DNA of 64,000 bases. Origin: DASRDU01 sp035560235. GTDB lineage: Bacteria > Acidobacteriota > Blastocatellia > RBC074. The notes beneath the pieces were generated by a model. The model worked only from the letters and a program-made list of their open reading frames with translations. It was not told the DNA's origin and did no database searches. Below are positions 10,357 through 18,589 of the stretch, piece by piece. The position numbers and the translations under genes are program-made. The DNA lies in the NCBI GenBank assembly GCA_035560235.1, contig DATMAG010000071.1:1-64000 (forward strand), in the 5' to 3' direction. Position 1 is the first letter of the stretch. Each line of letters begins with the position of its first letter.

Positions 10357-10385
10357 AAAAGGCCGGAATCTGCTTCCGGCCTTTT
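10357..10385. terminator. Bidirectional terminator between the tamB-bamA fusion and frr
   Basis: Perfect 12-bp stem AAAAGGCCGGAA (10357-10368) with TTCCGGCCTTTT (10374-10385) and a 5-nt loop. It has an A run on one side and a T run on the other, so it can serve both convergent genes. Confidence 0.9.
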
Positions 10386-10409
10386 GGGTAAATCCGCGCT
10401 GAGCGAAGG

Positions 10410-10967
10410 CTACACCTTCATGATTTCATCTTCCTTGTGTTTGCTCAGTTCGCCAATGCGGGCGACGTGCTGATCGGTGAGCTTCTGTATTTCGTCGAGT
10501 CCGCCGCGTTCCTCGTCTTCGGAGATCTGCTTGTCCTTGAGCATCTTTTTCAGTTTGTCATTGGCATCGCGGCGAATGTTGCGCACGGCGGTCTTGTGTT
10601 CCTCAGCCATTTCGTGAACGACCTTGACCATCTGTTTGCGCCGCTCTTCGGTCAGCGGAGGAATCGGCACGCGAATCAGCTTGCCGTCATTGGCGGGATT
10701 GAGCCCGAGTTCGGAACTGCGGATGGCCTTTTCGATTTCCACGATCAGCGACGGATCGAACGGCTGCACGGTGAGCATCGAGGATTCGGGCGCGTGAATC
10801 GTCGCCACCTGATTGAGCGGCATCTGCGAGCCGTAGTATTCGACGTGAATGTTGTCGAGCAGGCTGGTTGAGGCCTTGCCGGTGCGCACTGTCGTCAGCT
10901 TGCGGCGGTAATCCTCAATGACGTGCTCCATCCGGGCTTTGGTGTCTTTGGTAATCTCCCTGACCAT
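10410..10967 (-). CDS. frr: Ribosome recycling factor
   Basis: 185 residues, the standard size. Typical features are RMEHVIEDYRRKLTTVRTGKAS near the N-terminus and the C-terminal helical arm. With EF-G it splits post-termination ribosomes in the cytosol. The frame stays open upstream to 11126, but the start at 10967 has a GGAGGAGG ribosome-binding site at good spacing and matches the family N-terminus, so I chose it. It lies 47 bp after pyrH, the usual pyrH-frr pair. Confidence 0.97.
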   Translation of the reverse strand: MVREITKDTKARMEHVIEDYRRKLTTVRTGKASTSLLDNIHVEYYGSQMPLNQVATIHAPESSMLTVQPFDPSLIVEIEKAIRSSELGLNPANDGKLIRVPIPPLTEERRKQMVKVVHEMAEEHKTAVRNIRRDANDKLKKMLKDKQISEDEERGGLDEIQKLTDQHVARIGELSKHKEDEIMKV

Positions 10968-11014
10968 GTTTTTCCTCCTCCCTGAAAGGTGACGCGAGAC
11001 CCGGCGACCCCGGA

Positions 11015-11776
11015 TCAGTTTGCGGCGCGAACCAGTGAACCGATCCTTTCGCCCAGCACGACCCGCTTGATATTGCCCGGCACGGTCATATCGAAAACCA
11101 GGATCGGCATGCCGTTGTCCTTGCACAAGGATACGGCAGAAGCGTCCATCACGGCGAGTTCATCGCGCAGCAGGCGTTTGTAATCGAGTTCGTCAATCTT
11201 GGTGGCAGTTGAATCCTTGCGCGGATCGGCGGTGTAGATGCCGCTGACGCTTGTGGCTTTCATCAGCACATCGGCCTTGATTTCCAGCGCGCGCAGGGCG
11301 GCGGCGGAATCGGTCGTGAAATAGGGATTGCCGGTGCCGGCGGCGAAGATCACGATGCGGCCCTTTTCAAGATGGCGCACAGCGCGGCGGCGGATGAAGG
11401 GTTCGGCCACTTCGCGCATTTCGATAGCCGAAAGCACGCGGGTGAATTTGTGCTCCTTTTCCAGCGCGTCCTGCAGCGCAATCGCATTCATCACCGTCGC
11501 CAGCATGCCCATATAATCTGCCGAAGCGCGATCCATCCCCTGAGCGCTCGCCTTGAGGCCGCGAAAGATGTTGCCGCCGCCGACCACCATCGCCACTTCG
11601 ACGCCGAGGTCGGCCACCTCCCGCACCTCACGGGCAATGCGCTGCGCGACTTTCGGATCAATGCCGTAACCGGCATCGCCCATCAGCGCCTCGCCGCTGA
11701 TCTTGAGCAGAATGCGCCGGTACGCGGGCTTCTCTGATTTTTTCTTTTTGCTGCGCGCAGCTTCAGCTCTGGCCAC
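11015..11776 (-). CDS. pyrH: Uridylate kinase (UMP kinase)
   Basis: 253 residues, amino-acid-kinase fold. Visible motifs are LLKISGEAL (phosphate-binding Lys), VVGGGNIFRG and the C-terminal FDMTVPGNIKRVV. It phosphorylates UMP to UDP with ATP in pyrimidine synthesis. The predicted start is GTG, preceded by a basic, poorly conserved tail (SKKKKSEK). It sits between tsf and frr as in many bacteria. Confidence 0.96.
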   Translation of the reverse strand: MARAEAARSKKKKSEKPAYRRILLKISGEALMGDAGYGIDPKVAQRIAREVREVADLGVEVAMVVGGGNIFRGLKASAQGMDRASADYMGMLATVMNAIALQDALEKEHKFTRVLSAIEMREVAEPFIRRRAVRHLEKGRIVIFAAGTGNPYFTTDSAAALRALEIKADVLMKATSVSGIYTADPRKDSTATKIDELDYKRLLRDELAVMDASAVSLCKDNGMPILVFDMTVPGNIKRVVLGERIGSLVRAAN

Positions 11777-11801
11777 GATGATTGACGAGCAGTAGATGAC
11801 A

Positions 11802-11834
11802 AAGGGCTGAGTGAAATGATTCAGCTCAGCCCTT
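11802..11834 (-). terminator. Hairpin between tsf and pyrH
   Basis: Perfect 10-bp stem AAGGGCTGAG (11802-11811) with CTCAGCCCTT (11825-11834), touching the tsf stop codon. The T run on the minus strand is short, so partial termination or mRNA processing is likely. Confidence 0.5.
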
Positions 11835-12508
11835 CATGAAGCCTGGTCCTGTTTGACGGCTGCCGCCACTTCAGCGGCAAAATCGTCCTTGCGCTTTTCA
11901 AGCCCCTCGCCCATTTTGTAACGAGAGAACCGGCGAATGCTGATCTTTTCGCCGGTTTTGGCCGTCAGCTGTGAAACCAGATCGGCCACCGTGATCGTCT
12001 GATCGCGAACAAAGGGCTGTTCGAGCAGGACGCTTTCGGTGAAGAACTTCGCAAGGCGGCCTTCGACCATCTTTTCGAGAATGTTCTGCGGCTTGTTGGC
12101 GTTCTTCGGATCAACCCTGGCCTGTTCGAGCGCGATCTCCTTCTCCTTGGCGATCACTTCTGCCGGAACCTGATCCTTGCTGACGAACTGCGGTTCGGAG
12201 GCGCAGATGTGCATGGCCACGTCCTTCACGAACTGCATGAAATCATCCGAGCGCGCCACGAAGTCAGTTTCACAGTTGACCTCGACCAGCACGCCGACCT
12301 TGCCGCCCATATGAATGTATGAACCGACTGCGCCCTCGGCGGCGATGCGGCCTTCACGCTTTTTGGCGCTGGCCAGCCCGGCCTTGCGCAGAATTTCAAT
12401 CGCCTGCTCTTCGTTGCCGTTGGCCTCGGTCAGAGCCTTTTTGCATTCCATCATGCCTGCGCCGGTCTTCTCGCGCAGGTTCTTTACTGCTTCAGCGGTA
12501 ATTGCCAT
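11834..12508 (-). CDS. tsf: Elongation factor Ts
   Basis: 224 residues with the N-terminal UBA-like domain (VKNLREKTGAGMMECKKAL) and the core signature EVNCETDFVARSD. It exchanges GDP for GTP on EF-Tu. The length matches the short EF-Ts form with a single reduced core. A GGAGG sequence lies 13 nt before the ATG. It follows rpsB on the same strand, separated by a terminator-like hairpin. Confidence 0.97.
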   Translation of the reverse strand: MAITAEAVKNLREKTGAGMMECKKALTEANGNEEQAIEILRKAGLASAKKREGRIAAEGAVGSYIHMGGKVGVLVEVNCETDFVARSDDFMQFVKDVAMHICASEPQFVSKDQVPAEVIAKEKEIALEQARVDPKNANKPQNILEKMVEGRLAKFFTESVLLEQPFVRDQTITVADLVSQLTAKTGEKISIRRFSRYKMGEGLEKRKDDFAAEVAAAVKQDQAS

Positions 12509-12561
12509 AAAAATTATCTTGCCTCCGAAAAACTTGCAGCCTCAATCTGCTGATTTGCAAA

Positions 12562-12601
12562 ACGGCGCAGCCGGGAATCAAAGCTTGCGCGGCTGCGCCG
12601 T
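12562..12601 (-). terminator. Terminator/attenuator-like hairpin between rpsB and tsf
   Basis: Perfect 12-bp GC-rich stem (ACGGCGCAGCCG at 12562-12573 with CGGCTGCGCCGT at 12590-12601) and a 16-nt loop. Read on the minus strand it ends in a TTTT run, so it looks like an intrinsic terminator placed inside the rpsB-tsf operon. Confidence 0.65.
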
Positions 12602-12651
12602 GTAACTGTGCGCGGCGGTGTTGCAGTGCCGCAGAAACTGGATCTGACCGT

Positions 12652-13671
12652 TTATGCCGCGCCGGAATCCGCGCCGGTTTCAGGCGCCGGAGCCGGGGCT
12701 TCAACCACCGGAGCCGGAGCTTCAGCCGGAGCTTCAGGTGCCGGAGCCGCCTCTGCCGCAGGCGCAGCAGCCTGAGCTGCCACGTGCGCCGGACGGCGTT
12801 CACGACGCTCGCCGCGTTCACCGCGCCCGCCGCGTCCGCCACGCTCGCCCCGTTCACGACGCTCACCGCGCTCGCCTCTTTCGCCACGCTCGCGACGCTG
12901 ACGCGGCGGAGTGACTTCACGCGGCCCTTCAGCGGCAGCGCGTTCGGCTGCGAGCGCCTTCTCTTCGGCTTCCTTCGTCTGCGCGAGCTGCGAGCCTTCA
13001 AGAATCGCATCGGCAATGCGCGAGGAAAACAGTCGCACCGCGCGCAGCGCATCGTCATTGCCCGGAATCACGTAATCAACGCCGTCGGGATCGCAGTTGG
13101 TGTCAACGATGCCGATGACCGGAATGCCCAGGCGATTGGCTTCCCTGACCGCGATCTCTTCCTTCCTGGTGTCGATTACGAAAATCGCGTCGGGCAGCTT
13201 CTTCATCTCCTTGATGCCCGCCAGGTTCTTTTCGAGCGCCTGCCGTTCGCGTTCGATCATCAGGCGTTCCTTCTTGGAGAACTGGTCAATGCGCCCGTCG
13301 GCCTGCATGGCCTCGATCTCCTTGAAGCGCTTGATGGATTTCTGAATCGTCTGAAAATTGGTGAGCAGCCCGCCGAGCCAGCGCTGATTGACGAAGAACT
13401 GATTGCAGCGCAGCGCTTCCTCTCTGATCGCATCCTGCGCCTGCCGCTTCGTGCCGACGAACAGGAAGTTCCGGCCCGTATCCTCAGCGGCGAGGTCGGT
13501 CACGAACTTGATCGCTTCCTTGAAAAGGCGCTGAGTTTTCTGAAGATCAACGATGTAAATGCCGTTGCGTTCACCGAAGATGTATTCCTTCATCTTCGGG
13601 TTCCAGCGACGCACCTGATGCCCGAAGTGAACACCGGCTTCGAGCAGTTCTTTCATTGTGACGGTAACCAA
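12652..13671 (-). CDS. rpsB: 30S ribosomal protein S2 with long C-terminal extension
   Basis: 339 residues against ~230-260 for most S2 proteins. Residues 1-240 are a canonical S2: KELLEAGVHFGHQ, RWLGGLLTNFQT, and IPVIGIVDTNCDPDGVDY. Residues 258-293 are an arginine/glycine/glutamate repeat tract (ERGERGERGE-type), and residues ~297-339 are Ala/Pro/Glu-rich. Both look disordered. The start is TTG at 13671: it has GGAGG 8 nt upstream and gives the usual five residues before the conserved Met, whereas the ATG at 13656 has no site at the right distance. The gene leads the rpsB-tsf pair. Confidence 0.96.
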   Translation of the reverse strand: MVTVTMKELLEAGVHFGHQVRRWNPKMKEYIFGERNGIYIVDLQKTQRLFKEAIKFVTDLAAEDTGRNFLFVGTKRQAQDAIREEALRCNQFFVNQRWLGGLLTNFQTIQKSIKRFKEIEAMQADGRIDQFSKKERLMIERERQALEKNLAGIKEMKKLPDAIFVIDTRKEEIAVREANRLGIPVIGIVDTNCDPDGVDYVIPGNDDALRAVRLFSSRIADAILEGSQLAQTKEAEEKALAAERAAAEGPREVTPPRQRRERGERGERGERRERGERGGRGGRGERGERRERRPAHVAAQAAAPAAEAAPAPEAPAEAPAPVVEAPAPAPETGADSGAA

Positions 13672-13768
13672 ACAAAATCCTCCGTTGTGATCTGGTTTAT
13701 GTACTCGCCAGCCGCAGCGCTGCCGCCCGTCGTGAGCCGCAACAACCAGTCAGAAGGCTGGCAATGGA

Positions 13769-13845
13769 TTAGTGGTTAGTGGTTAGTGGCTAGTGGTCAG
13801 TGAAAGACATCTTCGACACTAACCACTAATCACTGACCACTAACA
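13769..13845. repeat. Imperfect palindrome built from TTAGTGG repeats
   Basis: Four near-tandem copies of a TTAGTGG/CTAGTGG/TCAGTG unit (13769-13802) face their inverted counterpart (13817-13845, CACTAACCACTAA...). It fills the gap between rpsI and rpsB and could fold into a long hairpin. Confidence 0.8.
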
Positions 13846-13852
13846 CTGCTTC

Positions 13853-14245
13853 TTAGCGTTTCGAGAACTGGAACCGCTTGCGCGCGCCCTTCTGGCCGTA
13901 CTTCTTGCGTTCCTTGACGCGCGGGTCGCGGGTCAGCAGCCCGGCCTTGCGGAGCTTCTTGCGCAGTTCTGAGTTGAACTCAAGCAGGGCGCGGGCAATG
14001 CCGTGACGCACGGCTCCAGCCTGACCGGACGGGCCGCCGCCATCCACGTTGACCAGCACGTCAAATTTACTGACGGTGTCGGTCAGTTGCAGCGGCTGAC
14101 GGATAATCATCCGCAGCGTTTCATTCTTGAAGTATTCCTCAATCGGACGGCGATTGACGACGACTCCGCCCTTGCCCGGACGCAGGTAAACACGTGCGGT
14201 TGAAGTTTTGCGCCTGCCGGTTCCGTAATACTGAATCTCAGCCAC
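13853..14245 (-). CDS. rpsI: 30S ribosomal protein S9
   Basis: 130 residues, full length. It shows YYGTGRRKTSTARVYLRPG at the N-terminus, the VNVDGGGPSGQAGAVRHGIARAL core (shown here in part as GGGPSGQAGAVRHG), and the basic C-terminal tail ending KRFQFSKR that reaches the P-site tRNA. GTG is the start codon, with AGGAG 11 nt upstream. It lies 20 bp downstream of rplM, the standard L13-S9 pair. Confidence 0.97.
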   Translation of the reverse strand: MAEIQYYGTGRRKTSTARVYLRPGKGGVVVNRRPIEEYFKNETLRMIIRQPLQLTDTVSKFDVLVNVDGGGPSGQAGAVRHGIARALLEFNSELRKKLRKAGLLTRDPRVKERKKYGQKGARKRFQFSKR

Positions 14246-14265
14246 GTTTGAACTCGCTCCTGTTC

Positions 14266-14706
14266 TTAAGCTTCAACTTTCATTGCCACCGGCTTCTGCG
14301 CTCCGTGCGGATGCTCAGCTCCGGCATAAACCTTCAGCTTGCCGCCCATCGCGCGGCCCAGTTTCGTCTTCGGCAGCATGCCCCTGATCGCGCTCTCCAC
14401 CACACGCTCGGGATGTCTGGCCAGCAGATCTTTGGCCGCGATGGTTTTCAGTCCGCCGGGAAAACCGGTGTGATGATGATAGGCCTTGTCGCTGGTCTTG
14501 TTGCCCTTGAAGACAACTCTGGCCGCATTGATGACGATCACGTGATCGCCGGTGTCGAGAAAAGGCGTATAGGACGGCTTGTGTTTGCCCATCAGAATAC
14601 GGGCCACGTGCGAAGCCAGCCGGCCGACAGTCATGCCGTCAGCGTCCACCACGTGCCACTGCCGCGTACTTTCCAATCCCTTTCCACTGGGAAACCAGGT
14701 TGACAT
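14266..14706 (-). CDS. rplM: 50S ribosomal protein L13
   Basis: 146 residues. It shows WHVVDADGMTVGRLAS near the N-terminus and the family segment YHHTGFPGGLKTI. AGGAGA lies 8 nt before the ATG. A near-consensus sigma-70 promoter is found upstream, so this gene opens the rplM-rpsI operon. Confidence 0.97.
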   Translation of the reverse strand: MSTWFPSGKGLESTRQWHVVDADGMTVGRLASHVARILMGKHKPSYTPFLDTGDHVIVINAARVVFKGNKTSDKAYHHHTGFPGGLKTIAAKDLLARHPERVVESAIRGMLPKTKLGRAMGGKLKVYAGAEHPHGAQKPVAMKVEA

Positions 14707-14748
14707 AGATGTGATCTCCTGAAAAAGACGTCAAAAAAGCGAACGGAG

Positions 14749-14777
14749 AGAATATGGAAATTGCCCTGGGGTGTCAA
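14749..14777 (-). promoter_or_regulatory. Sigma-70 promoter of rplM-rpsI
   Basis: On the minus strand TTGACA (14772-14777, perfect -35) is followed after exactly 17 bp by TATTCT (14749-14754). The predicted start is ~35 nt upstream of the rplM ATG. Confidence 0.8.
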
Positions 14778-14897
14778 GGCGGCGGCGACATTTCCTGTTG
14801 CAGCAGGTAACCTTACCAGGCCGGGCGGGCCGGAAATTCGCGGGTTAAGTGCGGGTCAGAATCTCTGGTGCACTTCAGAGTCAGGACAGGAATGAGA

Positions 14898-14942
14898 CTA
14901 AACAAAGACGCAGAAGCGCCGGGATTCTCACGACGCTTCTGC
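14898..14942 (-). terminator. Terminator downstream of rpmE2
   Basis: Perfect 9-bp stem GCAGAAGCG/CGCTTCTGC (14910-14918 and 14934-14942), followed on the minus strand by a T-rich tail (GTCTTTGTTT). Confidence 0.75.
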
Positions 14943-14953
14943 AGCTGATGATC

Positions 14954-15244
14954 TTACGACTGCGATTCGCCGGATTCGGTCGTCTTTGCAGGCGCAGCCT
15001 CTTTCTTCGCGTAACGCCGTCTGAAACGATCAACGCGACCGGCGGTGTCAACCAGTTTCTGCTGCCCCGTGTAAAACGGATGCGAGGCGCTGCTGATTTC
15101 CACCGTGTAGAGTGGATATTCCTTTCCGTCCTCCCAGACAATCGTCTTGTCGGTTTTGACCGTCGAACGGGTCAGAAAAGCAAAATCAGTTGAAACGTCC
15201 TTGAAGACCACCGGACGATAGTTGGGATGAATGTCTTTCTTCAT
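14954..15244 (-). CDS. rpmE2: 50S ribosomal protein L31, zinc-free type B
   Basis: 96 residues. MKKDIHPNYRPVVFKD and SSASHPFYTGQQKLVDTAGRV are typical of L31. There is no cysteine, so this is the C-minus (type B) form that does not bind zinc. The frame continues upstream to 15307, but the ATG at 15244 has GGAGG at suitable spacing and the family N-terminus. The C-terminal ~18 residues (KKEAAPAKTTESGESQS) are a lineage-specific tail. In other bacteria type B forms replace zinc-binding L31 under zinc limitation; no zinc-regulator site was seen here. Confidence 0.93.
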   Translation of the reverse strand: MKKDIHPNYRPVVFKDVSTDFAFLTRSTVKTDKTIVWEDGKEYPLYTVEISSASHPFYTGQQKLVDTAGRVDRFRRRYAKKEAAPAKTTESGESQS

Positions 15245-15519
15245 TGCAAAATGCCTCCAGTCAAAGTGTACAGCGAACCTTGTCCGCAGTTCGCTGGCTG
15301 CTTCCACATCACCACAGAGAAAATGTCTCAGGTGAGAACTTCAGGCCAGCCCGAACTCCTTCGGGGCCGACAGAAAATTCAGATGAAACCGGCCTCGAAC
15401 TCGAACTACTGAGCCATAACTGAATTCTGCGCGCGACGCACAGGCGGGGCCGGCGGCCCGAAAACAAGTCGCCGAGTATAAGCGGGATGCTGCCGGTTGG
15501 CAACTTCCCTGCGCGGAAG

Positions 15520-15918
15520 TCAGAACGTCCAGCCTTTTGGCAGTCTCTGCACCCCGGCCCAGATGAGCAGCAGCACAATGATGACAAGAAATAGATTGTT
15601 GCGAGCGCGCACGACTGACACCGACCTGCGCCAGAGGGCTGAAAGATGCGCCACGATCACGGCGATAATCATCGTTGCGGCGTGTTCCATCCGGTAGCGC
15701 GGGAAGGCCCCGCCAGCGGAACTCATCCAGGCGAGCAGAACAATTCCGATCAGCGCCTGCGTGTCGAGCAGGCCCGTAAAGACCGACATCGCCACGCGAT
15801 CTGTCCGGCTGTTCTGCTTGTTTCCGAGCCAGGTCAGCGCCAGCGCTACTGCTGCCACAAGCGCCGCGATGACCACGATCCAGCGAATGATTGAATGCAG
15901 ACTGAGCAGGGTCGCCAT
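15520..15918 (-). CDS. Small four-helix membrane protein (LHSxxRW type), function unknown
   Basis: 132 residues with four predicted transmembrane helices. The N-terminal LHSIIRWIVV and the central RMEHAATMIIAV resemble a family of small membrane proteins often labelled cytochrome-b-like in Bacteroidota. The conserved His residues in helices 1 and 3 could bind haem, but this is unproven. It lies downstream of the VWFA protein on the same strand (83-bp gap). Confidence 0.5.
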   Translation of the reverse strand: MATLLSLHSIIRWIVVIAALVAAVALALTWLGNKQNSRTDRVAMSVFTGLLDTQALIGIVLLAWMSSAGGAFPRYRMEHAATMIIAVIVAHLSALWRRSVSVVRARNNLFLVIIVLLLIWAGVQRLPKGWTF

Positions 15919-15964
15919 CTCTTCTCTTTCACCTCAACTGCCTTGATTGTTGATTTGCTTGTTC

Positions 15965-15985
15965 TGCCCGGTTTTTCTCCGGGCA
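15965..15985 (-). terminator. Hairpin after the VWFA-protein gene
   Basis: 7-bp stem TGCCCGG/CCGGGCA with a 7-nt loop directly after the VWFA stop. There is no clear T run on the minus strand, so it is a weak candidate. Confidence 0.35.
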
Positions 15986-16001
15986 ATGTAACTGGCAGAT
16001 T

Positions 16002-17381
16002 CTACTCCTTCGGGGTTCGATAACCGGGCCGGGCGCGCACGACCACGCCCTTGCGGCTGCACTGCACTTTGAGCTTTCTGAACCGCCCGTCGCGCGCGGC
16101 ATTCGTCGAATAGAAGCCGAGCAAATACTGCGTGCGCAACTCGGCGGCAATCCGGGCAAAGGCATCTGGCAGCGAACCGAGCGTGTCGGCGCGATGCAGT
16201 TTGCCGCCTGATCTGATCGCCAGATCCTGCAGATATGTGTCGGCGGTGCGATACAGACTGTCGAGCATGACACTGACCGAATCCTCACGACGCGGGCGGG
16301 TGCGCGCGTTCGGATCACCCGGCAGGCGGTCACGCTCATCCGGCCAGCGGTTCGGATCGTCGGGATACCGCCCGGTGCGCGGGTCAGGATAACGCGTTGT
16401 CGGCGGATCGGGAATTCGTCCGGGCACAGGCCCGCCGCCCGGATAGCGTCCCGGATCAGGATAGCGCCCGGAATCGGGATAACGTCCAGGGTAAGGCTGC
16501 GTGATGATGACCGAAGGACCCGGCAGTTTGTAAGGATCGTTGCGTCTGCCGTCGCTGCCGGGAACAGGGCTGCCTCCGGGCACAGTCGGCGGTGTGCGTC
16601 CGATGGAAGGGCCGCCGAGAATTGCGCCGAGGTCGGCGGTTTCACCTGCCTGCTGCTGCCGCCGCACCAGTTCCTCTGTTTCGCGGCGCGTGTCGTAGCG
16701 GATCGGATAAACGATCACGCCTGATTCCTCAATCATCAGCAGAGTGTCATCGTAGCGCGCATTATCGCTGCGCCAGTCCACGCCGTCAGTGAACAGAACT
16801 ATGGCCTTGCGGCCTTCGATTCTTTTCAGATGGCTGAGCGCCAGGCGGCAGGCATCGTAAAGTTTCGTCCCCTTCCCCGGTCTTGTTTTTTCAATTGCCT
16901 GTTTCAAGGCGGCGCGGTCGCTCGTGAAATCGCTGAGATCGTAAAGCGCATCGTCAAAGGCAATGACCCTGACGCGATCCTGCGGCTGAAGCTGCTGCAC
17001 AAAGGCAGTGGCGGCGCGCTGAATATCACCGAGCTTTTCCTGCGTGCTGCCGCTCGTATCGAGCAGCAGGACGACGTGAAACGGAGCCCTGATTTCAGAG
17101 AAGAAGGCAATCTCCTGCGGCACTCCGTCCTCGTGAATGGTGAACTCAGTCTGCTTCAGATCAGGGATGTACGCATCGTTGTAATCGCTCACAATCACCG
17201 GCACGACGACCAGGCTCGTCTGAACCTTCACGGTTTCGCCCGGCTGCTGTTCCGGCGCGGCTGCCTCAGCCTCCGGCCTCTTCTTCTGTTCACGGCTCTG
17301 CACGGACTGAGCCGGGATGCTGACGGTCAGCAGTAATGAAATCAGAGCGGCGCTCACGATCAGAGTCAGAAGAGATCGCAT
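16002..17381 (-). CDS. Secreted VWFA-related protein, acidobacterial type
   Basis: 459 residues. A signal peptide (~1-24) is followed by a charged linker and a beta domain (PVIVSDYNDAYIPDLKQTEFTIHEDGV) typical of the acidobacterial VWFA-related family (TIGR03436-like). The von Willebrand A fold follows with the metal-site motif DTSGS at 108-112 and LFTDGVDWRSD at 196-206. Residues ~250-365 are a Pro/Gly/Arg insert with repeated GRYPD units, before the last helices of the domain resume at SVMLDSLYRTADTYL. The C-terminal PGYR motif is also family-typical. It is probably an extracytoplasmic adhesion or protein-protein module; the partner is unknown. Confidence 0.85.
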   Translation of the reverse strand: MRSLLTLIVSAALISLLLTVSIPAQSVQSREQKKRPEAEAAAPEQQPGETVKVQTSLVVVPVIVSDYNDAYIPDLKQTEFTIHEDGVPQEIAFFSEIRAPFHVVLLLDTSGSTQEKLGDIQRAATAFVQQLQPQDRVRVIAFDDALYDLSDFTSDRAALKQAIEKTRPGKGTKLYDACRLALSHLKRIEGRKAIVLFTDGVDWRSDNARYDDTLLMIEESGVIVYPIRYDTRRETEELVRRQQQAGETADLGAILGGPSIGRTPPTVPGGSPVPGSDGRRNDPYKLPGPSVIITQPYPGRYPDSGRYPDPGRYPGGGPVPGRIPDPPTTRYPDPRTGRYPDDPNRWPDERDRLPGDPNARTRPRREDSVSVMLDSLYRTADTYLQDLAIRSGGKLHRADTLGSLPDAFARIAAELRTQYLLGFYSTNAARDGRFRKLKVQCSRKGVVVRARPGYRTPKE

Positions 17382-17542
17382 ACAGACCTCGGCGATTGAT
17401 GGATACAGTCAGTTGACAGCGGATGAAACGAACAGGCACATCATACTCTCACCTTCGGCAATTCACGAGTCAGACCCGCAGGATGATGAAATCATCATCA
17501 GACTTCTTTGCGCGATGGCGTGAAAAAAGACCGAACGGGTGG

Positions 17543-17572
17543 TTGACAAAACAACGAAGCCCAGGCTAAAAA
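17543..17572 (+). promoter_or_regulatory. Promoter of tRNA-Gly
   Basis: Perfect -35 TTGACA (17543-17548), an 18-bp spacer and TAAAAA (17567-17572, 4/6). The predicted start is ~10 nt before the mature tRNA 5' end. Confidence 0.65.
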
Positions 17573-17588
17573 GTGGCCAGCCTGTTGA

Positions 17589-17663
<75 letters not shown>

Positions 17664-17779
17664 GTTTTTCCCAGCCAGAAATACCCCTCGAATTCCGGTG
17701 ATCCAGTTCTCAATCAGATCGCATCGTGTGGTGCCGGAGACGATGCCGGGGGATGGTGCTGGAGCAGAAAAATATTGAG

Positions 17780-17807
17780 TTGCGATTTGAAGGTTCTGTG
17801 CTAGACT
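17780..17807 (+). promoter_or_regulatory. Candidate promoter upstream of the small basic protein
   Basis: TTGCGA (17780-17785), a 16-bp spacer and TAGACT (17802-17807), each 4/6 to consensus. The predicted transcript would begin near a 7-bp hairpin (CGTGGAG/CTCCACG, 17811-17829) and carry a ~230-nt leader before the next gene. Confidence 0.35.
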
Positions 17808-18043
17808 GCGCGTGGAGTTTTCCTCCACGTCATTGACCTTAAAGTCTCACGTCCAGACAAGCCCCAATCCTCAACTGCCAGTGGGTTCCCAAACCCGGCA
17901 TAGAGTACGAGTCGAAGGTCAGCTTCAAATCATTTATCTGTAAAGAGCAACCCGGTCAGATCAGGGATCTGGCAAGTGTGGTTGTCCTGACAACCGCGTG
18001 CATTGCGCCGCTGTGGGCGCGATCAGTTGTGGGAACATAAACT
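17808..18043 (+). other. Long gene-free leader with small hairpins
   Basis: No protein frame with coding character is visible. The stretch contains CGTGGAG/CTCCACG at its 5' end and a GGTTG/CAACC hairpin near 17979-17997. I do not recognise a known riboswitch. It is either a 5' leader of the following small gene or plain spacer. Confidence 0.3.
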
Positions 18044-18253
18044 ATGAGCAAAGCGAGATTAGTCAAGAAAGAAGATATTCGACCCGAAATGCTGCAGAAG
18101 CGGAAGGGTCGCGGGCGCAGGGCGCAGAAGCAGCCGGTGCGCACCGCCGTTGAAGTCACCAGGGAATGGATCAGCAAACAGCGTACAGAGCGGCCCGGCG
18201 CCCGCGAAGCCTTCGAAGCGCTTTTTGCCAAAGCTGAGCCTCAGTCAGCCTGA
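18044..18253 (+). CDS. Small basic hypothetical protein
   Basis: 69 residues, strongly basic in the first half (KKEDIRPEMLQKRKGRGRRAQK), with a predicted amphipathic helix in the second (TREWISKQRTERPGAREAFEALF). I do not recognise the family. It might bind nucleic acid. Its composition and codon use fit a real gene, and it stands alone between the tRNA and the giant surface protein. Confidence 0.5.
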   Translation: MSKARLVKKEDIRPEMLQKRKGRGRRAQKQPVRTAVEVTREWISKQRTERPGAREAFEALFAKAEPQSA

Positions 18254-18427
18254 TTCTTCAGTTCCCTCCCCAGGCCCCTCGTTCGATCCACCGCAGACAA
18301 CACCGCTCTTCGCCGCTGATGGCCAGCATCAGTCGGACGAAGTGTGTCTGCCTGTCAGTTTCTCAGAGCAGAGCGCGGAACCGCAGCTGTTTGTCAATTC
18401 GCTGATGTTCTGCCTGTTTTTTTAAGA

Positions 18428-18456
18428 TTGACGCCCGCCGCGTGATTCCTTAAACT
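18428..18456 (+). promoter_or_regulatory. Candidate promoter of the giant surface-protein gene
   Basis: TTGACG (18428-18433, 5/6), a 17-bp spacer and TAAACT (18451-18456, 4/6), ~130 bp before the start codon. It lies in the 336-bp gap 18254-18589, in which I see no other feature. Confidence 0.45.
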
Positions 18457-18589
18457 CCGCACCGCTCCGGCCTGCTGCGAGGCGCAGCGCCCAGCCCGTC
18501 AAAGCACTCTCAAAGCCTCAGAGAGATCACCAGTCCACAATTAACTGCATCGCGAACGACCCTCTCAACTACTACTGCCGGGGGCACTC

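Noticed and set aside
12784..13779. 331-residue plus-strand frame
   Set aside because: It is antisense to rpsB, which has strong homology, ribosome-binding site and operon context; its composition mirrors the RG-repeat codons.
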